DNA of 7,996 bases from Methylococcaceae bacterium (GCA_947505055.1 CANNLO010000207.1:1-7996), one strand, 5' to 3'. Shown: positions 1-6,545, numbered from the stretch's first letter. Numbers and translations are program-made. Notes: generated from the sequence alone by a model not told the origin.

Positions 1-519
1 TTACAGTGCTACAAGATCAATTTAAACAAGGAAATAAAATAACACCTTTAGAATTATTTTTATCAAAATATATTACTTCATCAGAAATTTGTAACCTTTT
101 AGAAATACCAAGGGCGACAATAGTTTTCGCTGTCTGGTAACGACCCATAACTGCCGGTCGACAATGATTTTACGCTTCTCTAAACCGGCCATTGAATAAT
201 CTCCATAAAAGGGAAATAAAAGACTGCTATTAACAGATCAGTCTGTATGGTTGTAACTATATTTTTTATGTAGACATAATCTCCAAGAATTGATCTCTCC
301 CCCGATTTAGTATGCGCATTGCTTAGCGGCTTTTTTTTAGTTTAAAAGGCTTAGGGGAATCTATAATCCACGTTCAAATGAAGTCATTTCCGATTGTAAT
401 ACACCCTTCGATATAGTCGAAGATTTGTTGTTTGGTCACCGAGCGGCTAGCCCCTCGCCTGAAAAGTAAATTCGCCACATGAAGAAAAGATACATGTAAT
501 CTGTAATTCCGTAATGCCA
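1..519. other. Left-edge region without a convincing gene
   Basis: This AT-rich stretch has no ORF that I can assign. On the minus strand an ATG at 192 has a plausible GGAG Shine-Dalgarno 8 nt upstream and opens a 39-codon frame (192-73, starting MAGLEKRK). An overlapping 43-codon frame in another phase begins at 148 and ends at 17 (starting MGRYQTAK). The two could be pieces of one decayed or frameshifted gene, or chance. On the plus strand, 3-140 is open without an in-window start. Small dyads are present: AGACTG/CAGTCT (221-226/239-244) and CTTCGA-TATAG-TCGAAG (406-422). Neither is followed by a T-run in the direction of the minus-strand gene that ends at 520, so I do not call an intrinsic terminator. 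No tRNA, rRNA or IS ends were seen. Confidence 0.4.
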
Positions 520-1029
520 TTAAACACTCACGCCTTCTATCATACAAATTTTGCCTGGTACTTCTAAATCAATGCCTATTCCAATAACAAAACGGTTCAC
601 ACAATTGACGATAGCACAAAGGTCAACCAAATCTAGAAGAGCCTGTTCATCCCAACCGGCATCGAATATTCTCTGCGCATCGGTTTGTGTAATTTGATCC
701 GGTGTAAGCGTTAATTTTTTGATGTAATGGAGAAGCGGCTTTAATTTCTCATCGACGTTGGCACCGCTAATATCGGCCTGTAATTGATCGAAGACGGCTT
801 CATCAATGCCCAGTTCATTTGCTTTTTCTTTATGTGCTTTATAGAAAGATTTGCAATGGTTCAATCCCGATATATAAGTAATAATCAGCTCAATCATCTC
901 TTTGTTGAGGGAAGAAAAACTGCTCTTGATGTCTTCGAGTAGTTTGAACAGCAAAATACCCCGGCGAGGATATTTCGCCAACAAACCGCCGAAGCTGTTA
1001 AGGTTAGGGCTTGAGGGTAGGTATGACAT
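520..1029 (-). CDS. AhpD / carboxymuconolactone decarboxylase family protein, atypical active site
   Basis: This 169-aa cytoplasmic protein has the all-helical AhpD-like fold signature. The AhpD active-site pattern Glu-x11-Cys-x2-Cys-x3-His appears as Glu47, Cys59, Phe62 and His66 (segment GLNHCKSFYKAH). One half of the catalytic CxxC is therefore replaced by Phe. Cys138, Cys143 and Cys162 near the C-terminus are extra cysteines. Typical family members reduce alkyl hydroperoxides through the two active-site cysteines. With only one present, classical disulfide-cycling peroxidase activity is doubtful, so a single-Cys or non-redox role is possible. The ATG at 1029 is preceded by a weak purine-rich GAGAGA about 5 nt upstream. 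The gene lies 108 bp downstream of the MFS gene on the same strand and may be cotranscribed with it. The family call is good; the reaction is not known. Confidence 0.8.
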   Translation of the reverse strand: MSYLPSSPNLNSFGGLLAKYPRRGILLFKLLEDIKSSFSSLNKEMIELIITYISGLNHCKSFYKAHKEKANELGIDEAVFDQLQADISGANVDEKLKPLLHYIKKLTLTPDQITQTDAQRIFDAGWDEQALLDLVDLCAIVNCVNRFVIGIGIDLEVPGKICMIEGVSV

Positions 1030-1137
1030 GTTATCTCTCGATAAGGGATTTAATTTCTACGAAAATTAGCATTAAAGTAAACCCCGATGAGGAACTTAAC
1101 CATTTGTGTTTCTCTTTTTGACATGCTCAGTTTCTGT

Positions 1138-2355
1138 TCATTCACGTATATTAACGACAAGCCCGGTAGCGACTAAGGCAAATAAACCGGAGGTCATAAA
1201 AGCCAAGGTGTAGTTTCCAAACAAGCTATGCAAGTAGCCTGCGCCATAACTTGCTAACGCGGCGCCAATTTGGTGAGCAAAACAAATCCAGCCGAATATA
1301 ACGCCCACGTTTTGCTTGCCGAATAAATCTGCAGTAAGTGCTGAAGTCGCTGGAACAGTCGATAACCAATTAAGCCCATAAACCACGGAAAATGCCATAA
1401 GTTGCCCAGTGGACTCGACATAGGGTAACAGCAGTAATGAAACACCCCGAAGCGCATAATAAATGGCAAGCAGCCAACGTTTACCAAAACGATCACATAG
1501 CCAACCGGAAAAAATGGTGCCTATAATATCGGTAGCACCCATTAATCCTAATGACATTGCCATGGTCATTTCCATGAAGCCGTGCTCGACGCCATGTGTA
1601 ATCAAATGCGTCTGAAATAGTCCGGAGGTTGTAAAACCACAGATGCCGAAACTGAAAGCCAATAACCAAAATTGAGGACTGACCATTGCCAAACGCATCG
1701 GGTTTTTGTCAGGAGGAATGACCACTGTAGCCAATCCATTTGCACCATAAGGTTGCATTCCTTTTACACCAGGGTCATTTGCCATAAACTTCATCATCAA
1801 TGGCAATACTATCAAGCCCAGCAATACCACAATAAATAAAGTGCAAGCCCTCCAGCCCAAATGCATATTCAGGCTCATGATAACCGGCGTTAAAATCAAT
1901 TGACCTGACGAAAAAGCGGCACCCAGAATACCTAAAGCCAGACCGCGTCGCTCTCGAAACCAGCGATTAACAACGGTAGACCCCATTACTATTGAAGTAC
2001 CTCCTGACCCTGCACCAACAATTAACCCCCAAAATAGATACAATTGCCAAGGTTCTTGCATGAAAATGCTACCGCCCGCACCTAACGTCAATAGAGTGAG
2101 CGATATCAGGGTGATGGCTTTGGTACCGTATAAATCCATCAACCTGCCTAAAAAGGGACCGGCAAGCCCAAATAAAAGTAGGTTGATCGAAACGGCGCCG
2201 CTGATTGTTTCACGACTCCAGTTAAATTCATGTTCCAGCGACAGCATAATAATGCCCAGAACAGATCGCAGCGTGGACGCCATAAACAAACACAAAAAGG
2301 TAACAGCAAGGACGATCCAAGCATAATGGATTCCGGTACGTTTAATAATTGTCAT
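1138..2355 (-). CDS. MFS transporter, OFA/monocarboxylate-type
   Basis: This 405-aa inner-membrane protein has about 12 hydrophobic helices, the normal length for the major facilitator superfamily. The loop 2-3 signature is visible as GRLMDLYGTK (residues 70-79) and its repeat in the second half as GWLCDRFGKR (284-293). The N-terminus HYAWIVLAVTF and the NRWFRERRGLALGI segment (130-143) resemble oxalate/formate-antiporter and monocarboxylate-transporter relatives, which move small organic anions. The substrate cannot be read from sequence. The ATG at 2355 fits the family's N-terminus, but there is no good Shine-Dalgarno before it, so translation may be weak or need a structured leader. A perfect 8-bp dyad lies just upstream (2371-2400). 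The AhpD-like gene follows 108 bp downstream. The link to pxm is only adjacency: a 190-bp gap separates the MFS start from the pxmC stop. Confidence 0.85.
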   Translation of the reverse strand: MTIIKRTGIHYAWIVLAVTFLCLFMASTLRSVLGIIMLSLEHEFNWSRETISGAVSINLLLFGLAGPFLGRLMDLYGTKAITLISLTLLTLGAGGSIFMQEPWQLYLFWGLIVGAGSGGTSIVMGSTVVNRWFRERRGLALGILGAAFSSGQLILTPVIMSLNMHLGWRACTLFIVVLLGLIVLPLMMKFMANDPGVKGMQPYGANGLATVVIPPDKNPMRLAMVSPQFWLLAFSFGICGFTTSGLFQTHLITHGVEHGFMEMTMAMSLGLMGATDIIGTIFSGWLCDRFGKRWLLAIYYALRGVSLLLLPYVESTGQLMAFSVVYGLNWLSTVPATSALTADLFGKQNVGVIFGWICFAHQIGAALASYGAGYLHSLFGNYTLAFMTSGLFALVATGLVVNIRE

Positions 2356-2370
2356 GATGGGCGACGTAGT

Positions 2371-2400
2371 TGGAATGATTAAAGAAGTTGTCTCATTCCA
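2371..2400. promoter_or_regulatory. Perfect dyad TGGAATGA-N14-TCATTCCA upstream of the MFS gene
   Basis: Two 8-bp arms (2371-2378 and 2393-2400) are exact reverse complements. Their centres lie 22 bp apart, about two helical turns. The dyad sits 16-45 bp before the MFS start codon. That is a sensible place for a dimeric repressor operator or for a leader hairpin controlling translation. No regulator for it is identified in the window. Confidence 0.4.
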
Positions 2401-2426
2401 CGCGCTGATATGGAAATACAGACTTA

Positions 2427-2537
2427 GGCCGAAATAAGCCTGTCCGCGTTTTAAGCGCAGGACAGGCGTTTCCTGGGGCTTCGATGTCGGAAACGCCTAC
2501 CCTGGTTAAAGCTGGGCGGCCTTATTTAGGCCGATAA
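2427..2537. repeat. Inverted-repeat cluster downstream of pxmC
   Basis: Several dyads lie back to back. CCTGTCC (2439-2445) pairs with GGACAGG (2460-2466). AGGCGTTTCC (2464-2473) pairs perfectly with GGAAACGCCT (2489-2498). CGGCC-TTATTTA-GGCCG lies near 2518-2534. The first two dyads share bases 2464-2466, so they cannot both form fully. Outer segments near 2427-2440 and 2519-2533 (GGCCGAAATAAGCC versus GGCCTTATTTAGGCC) are imperfect reverse complements enclosing the others. No T-run follows in the pxm direction, so a classical intrinsic terminator is not evident. The cluster could be a REP/MITE-like dispersed element or a 3'-end processing or stabilising structure for pxm mRNA. Confidence 0.5.
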
Positions 2538-2545
2538 TGGACACA

Positions 2546-3319
2546 TCATGGCGCGTCTTCCAGATCATCAAGCAACTCAATCAAACGAGTCACGCCTTGC
2601 AACAAGATGCCGCCGACACCTAATGCAAACCAGACACCAATCACAAACCCCCAATGAATCGGCGCGGCGAAAAATTCCTCCCTGAACCAGAAAGTATGTC
2701 CCCATTCATTAAAGCCGACACTGACCAGAATCATGAACGGTCCGAATACGGCCAGCGTCAATGGCAAAGAAATGCCTTTGGCATAAAGTGGCAGTCGGGT
2801 TCTGGCGTACAACCAGGCGCAACCGCCCAGTATCACATAGAGTGGAAAATTAAAATAAAACTCGATGATATGATTAGCTGTGAAAGGCGTATCGCGGATG
2901 GCGACCTGATGCCAGGAATTATCCTGCTCCGCGAAATAACTACCGGCCCAATACACGGCAAAGGTGTAGATGCTGATCCACATGGTGAGGGTAAAATACC
3001 GGCGAATTTCCTCCTTCGGCTCCAGTTTATCCAGGTTACGATCACGTGAAAACCACAAATACCCCCATACGCCACTTACGAATATAGCAAGAACCGCTAA
3101 TTCAATGTAAAACAGCCGCATCCAGTATTCTTCAAAAGCCGGTTCCGATGAGTCCAGGCCCGACGAGACAGCAAAAGCGCCTTGATATAAGCGTAGCCCG
3201 ATATAGATGACGGTCAGAATGCCAAAGCCTTTCAGATACAGCGGTAAATCCTGCACATACCAGGGTATCTTGCTTTGAGTTTCTGCCAATGCAGGTAATT
3301 GTTCAGATGTTGTGGCCAT
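2546..3319 (-). CDS. pxmC: Copper membrane monooxygenase subunit C (PmoC/AmoC family), pXMO-type
   Basis: This 257-aa protein with about six to seven membrane helices is the PmoC-type subunit of the methane/ammonia monooxygenase complex in the inner membrane. All metal ligands known from M. capsulatus PmoC are present at a constant offset of 23 residues: Asp133, His137 and His150 (Asp156/His160/His173, segment EQDNSWHQ to NHIIEF), then Asn204, His208 and His222 (Asn227/His231/His245, segments FNEWGHTFW and APIHWGF). These form the CuC/CuD region thought to be essential for activity. The ATG at 3319 has an AGAGGA Shine-Dalgarno 7 nt upstream. The gene is last in the operon, the reverse of canonical pmoCAB where C comes first. 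It appears intact. The nearby LLDDLEDAP C-terminus is acidic. Confidence 0.95.
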   Translation of the reverse strand: MATTSEQLPALAETQSKIPWYVQDLPLYLKGFGILTVIYIGLRLYQGAFAVSSGLDSSEPAFEEYWMRLFYIELAVLAIFVSGVWGYLWFSRDRNLDKLEPKEEIRRYFTLTMWISIYTFAVYWAGSYFAEQDNSWHQVAIRDTPFTANHIIEFYFNFPLYVILGGCAWLYARTRLPLYAKGISLPLTLAVFGPFMILVSVGFNEWGHTFWFREEFFAAPIHWGFVIGVWFALGVGGILLQGVTRLIELLDDLEDAP

Positions 3320-3338
3320 GATGTTTTCCTCTTGAGAT

Positions 3339-3409
3339 TTAATTGAATTTTGGGATTACTGCGGCAGTGATGCTGGAGATAAAGCGTTCACCCAAATGGT
3401 CGTCGTAAA
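3339..3409 (-). other. pxmB: Out-of-frame C-terminal tail of pxmB after an A8 run
   Basis: On the minus strand the pxmB frame reads CTG-TTT-TTT-TTA and stops soon after, at 3388. One base displaced, the same DNA reads on as YDDHLGERF and ends in AAVIPKFN before TAA at 3341-3339. From my memory of the family, M. capsulatus PmoB has FDATGNRQ at the same point and ends in APLIPSFM, so the aspartate, Gly-x-Arg and IPxF spacing match. The switch point is the homopolymer at 3407-3414. The displaced frame ends 19 bp before the pxmC start, right next to its Shine-Dalgarno, which is normal operon spacing. This is strong evidence that the tail belongs to PxmB. Confidence 0.85.
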
Positions 3410-4581
3410 AAAAACAGCAAGCCGCCAATCCGGCTGTCGGCATCGCGAATGAGACCGTCCAGTTTTTCCGACTCCCATAACGCATCTCTGGCAGTCATCG
3501 TCATCGTGCGCTGTTCGCCGGGTTGTATGGGCGTGGCATTATCAAGGCTCAAGCCTTCCGGAGCAGTCATGCTTTCCGAATCTTCTTTTTGATAGGATGC
3601 CTGTAGTTCCTTATTAAGGAAGTGCACATTGGCGGTAGTAAATTCGCCGATTCGAATCGGCTTGTCGCTGCGATTGTCGATTCTTAGTGTGAAAATCATA
3701 GCGCGGTCCGGCACACGGTATTCGGCTTTCAAGGTTTCGACATCGACCACGCCGGCATTCACTTGGGCCGAAAGCGGCAGAATCTGATCCAGAGAGGCCT
3801 GCAAAGGAATGGTGTTCGGATACTGGTTGGTCGTCATTGCATTGGCGGCCAGCACCAGCACAGGCACGCCAATCAGTATGGCTTTGCCGATTAACCGGTC
3901 ATTGAGCGTAACCAATTCATCTTCCATGCCTGCTTGCAGCATTCTGTAGCGGGCAATGAACAAAGGCCGTCGCACCCACCAGAGCAACCAGGCCGTTGCC
4001 AGCACACCCCAGAAAACATGCCAGAGTATGCCGTTGCTCAAGCCATAGGTTTCCATATCGACCAGCTCGCCGTTGATGGTTTTGACCTCATTAGTAAAGT
4101 CATCGGCATTTCCCGCTATGTCCAGCCATACGCCTGGCCCCATCACTTGGCCCGCGTCTTTCAGGTTAAAGAAGGGATGGATGTGATAATGCCCCGGCAA
4201 TCTTCCTTTGAGCACAATCTTGAAGTTGTAATCGCCCCCCGGCTGCAATGCCACGGAATTCATGAAGGGTTTACCGTTCAAATAGCGTTCGGTCCTGATC
4301 AGAACCGGGCCAGGCGTCGATATGTTCAAAAAGGATGCCTCGGGTTTAGGCACGCTGACCGGCCAATCCTCGGCAACATGAAACTTACCGCTGACGCTGA
4401 CTTCTTCATTGACATTGAATTTTTGTTTGTCCCATTGCACGTCATAAAATTGAATCGTGCGCATTCTGATAAAAGGCTCTAATGCCTTTTCTCCATGCGC
4501 CATGACGGGTTGGACATTCAATGAGTAAACCGAAAAAATAAACCCCAGTGCTACCAGGCATCTTATTATTAGCGTTTTCAT
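3388..4581 (-). CDS. pxmB: Copper membrane monooxygenase subunit B (PmoB/AmoB family), pXMO-type; 3' end frameshifted
   Basis: This subunit carries periplasmic copper-binding cupredoxin domains. Starting at ATG 4581 (AAGGAG Shine-Dalgarno overlapping the pxmA stop), the frame gives 397 aa. An upstream in-frame ATG at 4632 would overlap pxmA and put 17 residues before the signal peptide, so it is rejected. The signal peptide (residues 1-28) ends in VMA, leaving His29 as mature N-terminus. His29, His133 and His135 (segment GHYHIH) match dicopper-type site residues His33/137/139 of M. capsulatus, offset 4. Of the bis-His site, His72 is kept as His68, but His48 is replaced by Gln44. A membrane hairpin links two periplasmic domains (about 184-204 and 234-252). 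The frame ends abnormally in LRRPFG after a T8 run; one base fewer restores a 413-aa protein ending at 3339. Assembly error, true mutation and slippage-dependent expression all remain possible. Confidence 0.93.
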   Translation of the reverse strand: MKTLIIRCLVALGFIFSVYSLNVQPVMAHGEKALEPFIRMRTIQFYDVQWDKQKFNVNEEVSVSGKFHVAEDWPVSVPKPEASFLNISTPGPVLIRTERYLNGKPFMNSVALQPGGDYNFKIVLKGRLPGHYHIHPFFNLKDAGQVMGPGVWLDIAGNADDFTNEVKTINGELVDMETYGLSNGILWHVFWGVLATAWLLWWVRRPLFIARYRMLQAGMEDELVTLNDRLIGKAILIGVPVLVLAANAMTTNQYPNTIPLQASLDQILPLSAQVNAGVVDVETLKAEYRVPDRAMIFTLRIDNRSDKPIRIGEFTTANVHFLNKELQASYQKEDSESMTAPEGLSLDNATPIQPGEQRTMTMTARDALWESEKLDGLIRDADSRIGGLLFFLRRPFG

Positions 4582-4595
4582 AATCAGGTTCTCCT

Positions 4596-5351
4596 TTAGA
4601 TCTTGTTCAGGTAACGAACGGTTGCGAACCATTTACCGATATACCACCATAAGGTATACATCAGCGTGCATAACAGTGCCGAGCAAAATGCCGATAACGG
4701 CGTTGCATATTGGCCATAGGTGCGTAAAGTGCCTCGTTCAATAATACGTAAATACTCCGGCATGCCGGTACGAATGTATTCGAAACCGAACAAATCAGCG
4801 ATCGATAATTGCGCATTACCATATTCAACAGGTACATGAAACATGCCGATGATTGGCCAGTTACTGGGATAGAACAGCAGCGCAAAAGCGGCGCCTCCGA
4901 ATATTGCTGTTATCGTCAGACTGTTGCTTAACATCAAAATTGCATCCAGGACAAGCGCACCCGGAAGCATAGTGGCGGGCAACACCATATTAATGGGGAA
5001 ATAATTCCAATAGTGATAGGCGAAGATACGGGCTACCCAAGTGCCTATCAATAACGCAGAGACGCAGAGTGTAGCGCCCATAGGCAGGCGAAACTTTGAC
5101 CACATGACTGACTGCACAGCCGCCGGAAAGGTAATACCCATCAGCGGCGTAACCAGTGGCCACCATTGCCGGTCCTTCCAGTCCACCCAGAAATCCCAGT
5201 CGCCGACGGTCAGTGCAAAATGAAGATGAAAGGCTCCGATAAATAGGAAAAGAGCCAATACCAGAATCAGGTAATCGTAAGCGCGGCTAATCCGCGCCTT
5301 TTCTCCGGTGTATGGTCGAAAAGACCGATTTGAAATATTTGCTGACATCAT
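4596..5351 (-). CDS. pxmA: Copper membrane monooxygenase subunit A (PmoA/AmoA family), pXMO-type
   Basis: This 251-aa inner-membrane subunit is full length for the family (M. capsulatus PmoA is 247 aa) and has about seven helices. Family hallmarks are GDWDFW (50-55) followed by DWKDRQWW, then TFPAAVQS (74-81), YFPIN (117-121), FYPSNWPI (160-167), HVPVEY (172-177), and RTGMPEY with RGTLRTYG near 194-213. It differs from canonical PmoA in places, for example GQYATP where PmoA has GKDVAP. This is the region of the standard mb661 pmoA primer, and its loss is typical of pxmA-type genes missed by that primer. The A189f site at 5187-5204 has one mismatch. Two ATGs are adjacent (5351 and 5348), with TAGGAG just upstream; either start works. 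It is first in the operon, and 14 bp separate its stop from pxmB, so the two are probably translationally coupled. Confidence 0.96.
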   Translation of the reverse strand: MMSANISNRSFRPYTGEKARISRAYDYLILVLALFLFIGAFHLHFALTVGDWDFWVDWKDRQWWPLVTPLMGITFPAAVQSVMWSKFRLPMGATLCVSALLIGTWVARIFAYHYWNYFPINMVLPATMLPGALVLDAILMLSNSLTITAIFGGAAFALLFYPSNWPIIGMFHVPVEYGNAQLSIADLFGFEYIRTGMPEYLRIIERGTLRTYGQYATPLSAFCSALLCTLMYTLWWYIGKWFATVRYLNKI

Positions 5352-5374
5352 TGCGTCTCCTATCAGTAGTAATA

Positions 5375-5394
5375 GATAAGCGGACTCGCTTATC
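5375..5394. promoter_or_regulatory. Perfect palindromic hairpin in the pxmA leader
   Basis: GATAAGCG (5375-5382) and CGCTTATC (5387-5394) form an exact 8-bp stem with the 4-nt loop GACT. It lies 24-43 nt before the pxmA start, upstream of the Shine-Dalgarno. In the pxm direction a T7 run comes before the hairpin, not after it, so it is not a normal intrinsic terminator. It may be an operator for a dimeric regulator or a 5'-UTR hairpin that stabilises pxm mRNA. Confidence 0.45.
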
Positions 5395-5404
5395 CAAAAA
5401 AATC

Positions 5405-5473
5405 AGCGTGTTGTAGAATCGGCCGACCAACTATTGAGGGGGAACTGGGTTGACTCAAGCTAAACAACACGCT
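5405..5473. repeat. 10-bp inverted repeat in the pxm/LysR control region
   Basis: AGCGTGTTGT (5405-5414) is the exact reverse complement of ACAACACGCT (5464-5473), with 49 bp between. The right arm would lie at about the transcription start of the proposed pxm promoter and the left arm about 60 nt into the leader. The pair could act as two operator half-sites of one regulator, or pair in the leader RNA. A smaller palindrome TTGA-C-TCAA (5450-5458) and TCGGCCGA (5419-5426) lie between the arms. Confidence 0.5.
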
Positions 5474-5481
5474 TGTGTGAT

Positions 5482-5510
5482 ACAGTAAGTTGAAAGGAGG
5501 AATTTGTTAA
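5482..5510 (-). promoter_or_regulatory. Candidate sigma70 promoter for pxmABC
   Basis: Read on the minus strand, TTAACA (5510-5505) is followed after 17 bp by TACTGT (5487-5482). This is 5/6 and 4/6 to the -35 and -10 consensus. The start would be near 5475, giving a leader of about 120 nt that contains both dyads described in this region. It is a pattern match only. Confidence 0.35.
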
Positions 5511-5519
5511 ATGTATAAA
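5490..5519 (+). promoter_or_regulatory. Candidate sigma70 promoter for the LysR gene
   Basis: TTGAAA (5490-5495) and TATAAA (5514-5519) are separated by 18 bp, a good match to consensus. The element physically overlaps the opposing pxm promoter candidate (5482-5510), so the two polymerases would compete, as is common for LysR genes divergent from their targets. A second, weaker extended -10 (TGTTATGCT, 5568-5576) lies closer to the start codon. Confidence 0.4.
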
Positions 5520-5621
5520 TTTCATTCCATCATCGACACAATTCATGGTCAGGCCTAGCTGTGTTTTTGTTATGCTAATGTCGAATAAATCTTGCCAAAA
5601 TCAACATTGAAAGAGTCCCGA

Positions 5622-6545
5622 ATGTCTAATTTAAGAACCTTCGACCTGAACTTATTGGTGGCGTTTGACGTACTGATGCGGGAATTGAACGTTACCCGAG
5701 CGGCTGAACAGATGTTTATCACACAATCGGCGATGAGCCATATTTTGCAGAGGTTACGGCAACAACTGAATGATCCTCTGCTGGTTAAAACGCCGACAGG
5801 TATGAAACCGACCGAAAGAGCGTTGGCCTTAATTGAGCCAATCAGAAGTTTATTGACTGAGATGGAGCAGTTGATTCAGCCGCCACTGGAATTTGAGGCA
5901 GAAACAAGTCAACGGCGATTTGTGCTGGCCGCTACGGATTACATGGAGCTGTTGTTAATACCCGAGTTATCGGGATTGATTGATCAATTCGCCCCCGGTA
6001 TTGATCTTCACATTAAACGCACCGAATCGTCGTTTCCATCCGCACAATTGGAAAACGGCAGCCTCGATGTCGTACTCGGTTTCAAATCGGTATTAAATCC
6101 GCCTGCTCATTTACACTGCGAACATTTATTTAGCGACCAAATGGCCTGCGTGGTTAGACAGGATCATCCGTTGATAACAAAACTGCCGTCGTTAGAAGAA
6201 TATCTGACAGTTTCTCACATGCTGATTTCCCGAACCGGAAGCAACGTCGGTTTAATTGATCAAAAACTAATGGAAGTGGGCTTGGAGCGGCGCATCAAAT
6301 TAATCGTTCCACATTTTCTTTCCGCGCCGCTGATCGTTGCCGAAACCGATATGATATTGTCGCTACCTTATCGAATTGCCGAGCAGTTTAAAAAAATTGC
6401 CCCACTGGAAATATTTCCGTTGCCTATCGACCTTCCTTGTTACCAGTTAGTCATGATTTGGCATCCATTGCATGATAAAGATCCGGCCCATGTTTGGTTG
6501 CGAGATAAAATAACAGCGATAGGCCGGAACATAAACGCTTCATGA
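5622..6545 (+). CDS. LysR-family transcriptional regulator
   Basis: This 307-aa cytoplasmic regulator has an N-terminal winged helix-turn-helix. The opening RTFDLNLLVAFDVLMRE and the recognition region TRAAEQMFITQSAMSHIL (about residues 25-42) are typical of LysR proteins of the NodD/NahR/PcpR-like branch. The rest (about 90-300) is the periplasmic-binding-protein-like effector domain, including the LDVVLGF segment. I chose ATG 5622, preceded by AAGAG 6 nt upstream, over the in-frame TTG at 5592, because LysR proteins of this branch begin just before this motif. It is divergent from pxmA across 270 bp with dyads and overlapping promoters, so control of pxm is a reasonable inference. The inducer is unknown. 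Its stop lies 8 bp from the stop of the convergent Yellow-family gene. Confidence 0.93.
   Translation: MSNLRTFDLNLLVAFDVLMRELNVTRAAEQMFITQSAMSHILQRLRQQLNDPLLVKTPTGMKPTERALALIEPIRSLLTEMEQLIQPPLEFEAETSQRRFVLAATDYMELLLIPELSGLIDQFAPGIDLHIKRTESSFPSAQLENGSLDVVLGFKSVLNPPAHLHCEHLFSDQMACVVRQDHPLITKLPSLEEYLTVSHMLISRTGSNVGLIDQKLMEVGLERRIKLIVPHFLSAPLIVAETDMILSLPYRIAEQFKKIAPLEIFPLPIDLPCYQLVMIWHPLHDKDPAHVWLRDKITAIGRNINAS

Noticed and set aside
318..340. Possible intrinsic terminator at GCTTAGCGGC followed by T8
   Set aside because: The stem before the T-run is only about 3 bp and no gene is seen ending upstream on the plus strand.
2654..3049. 131-codon plus-strand ORF inside pxmC
   Set aside because: It is antisense to conserved metal-ligand segments of PxmC and has no independent support.
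3934..4482. 182-codon plus-strand ORF inside pxmB
   Set aside because: It is antisense to a well-supported PmoB-family gene and its translation shows no recognisable domain, so it is a shadow frame.
4582..4632. Upstream in-frame start of pxmB at 4632
   Set aside because: It would overlap the pxmA coding end and place 17 charged residues before the signal peptide. The ATG at 4581 has a strong Shine-Dalgarno and gives ligand numbering consistent with PmoB.
5592..5621. TTG start for the LysR gene at 5592
   Set aside because: The ATG at 5622 has an AAGAG ribosome binding site and matches the usual N-terminus of this LysR branch.
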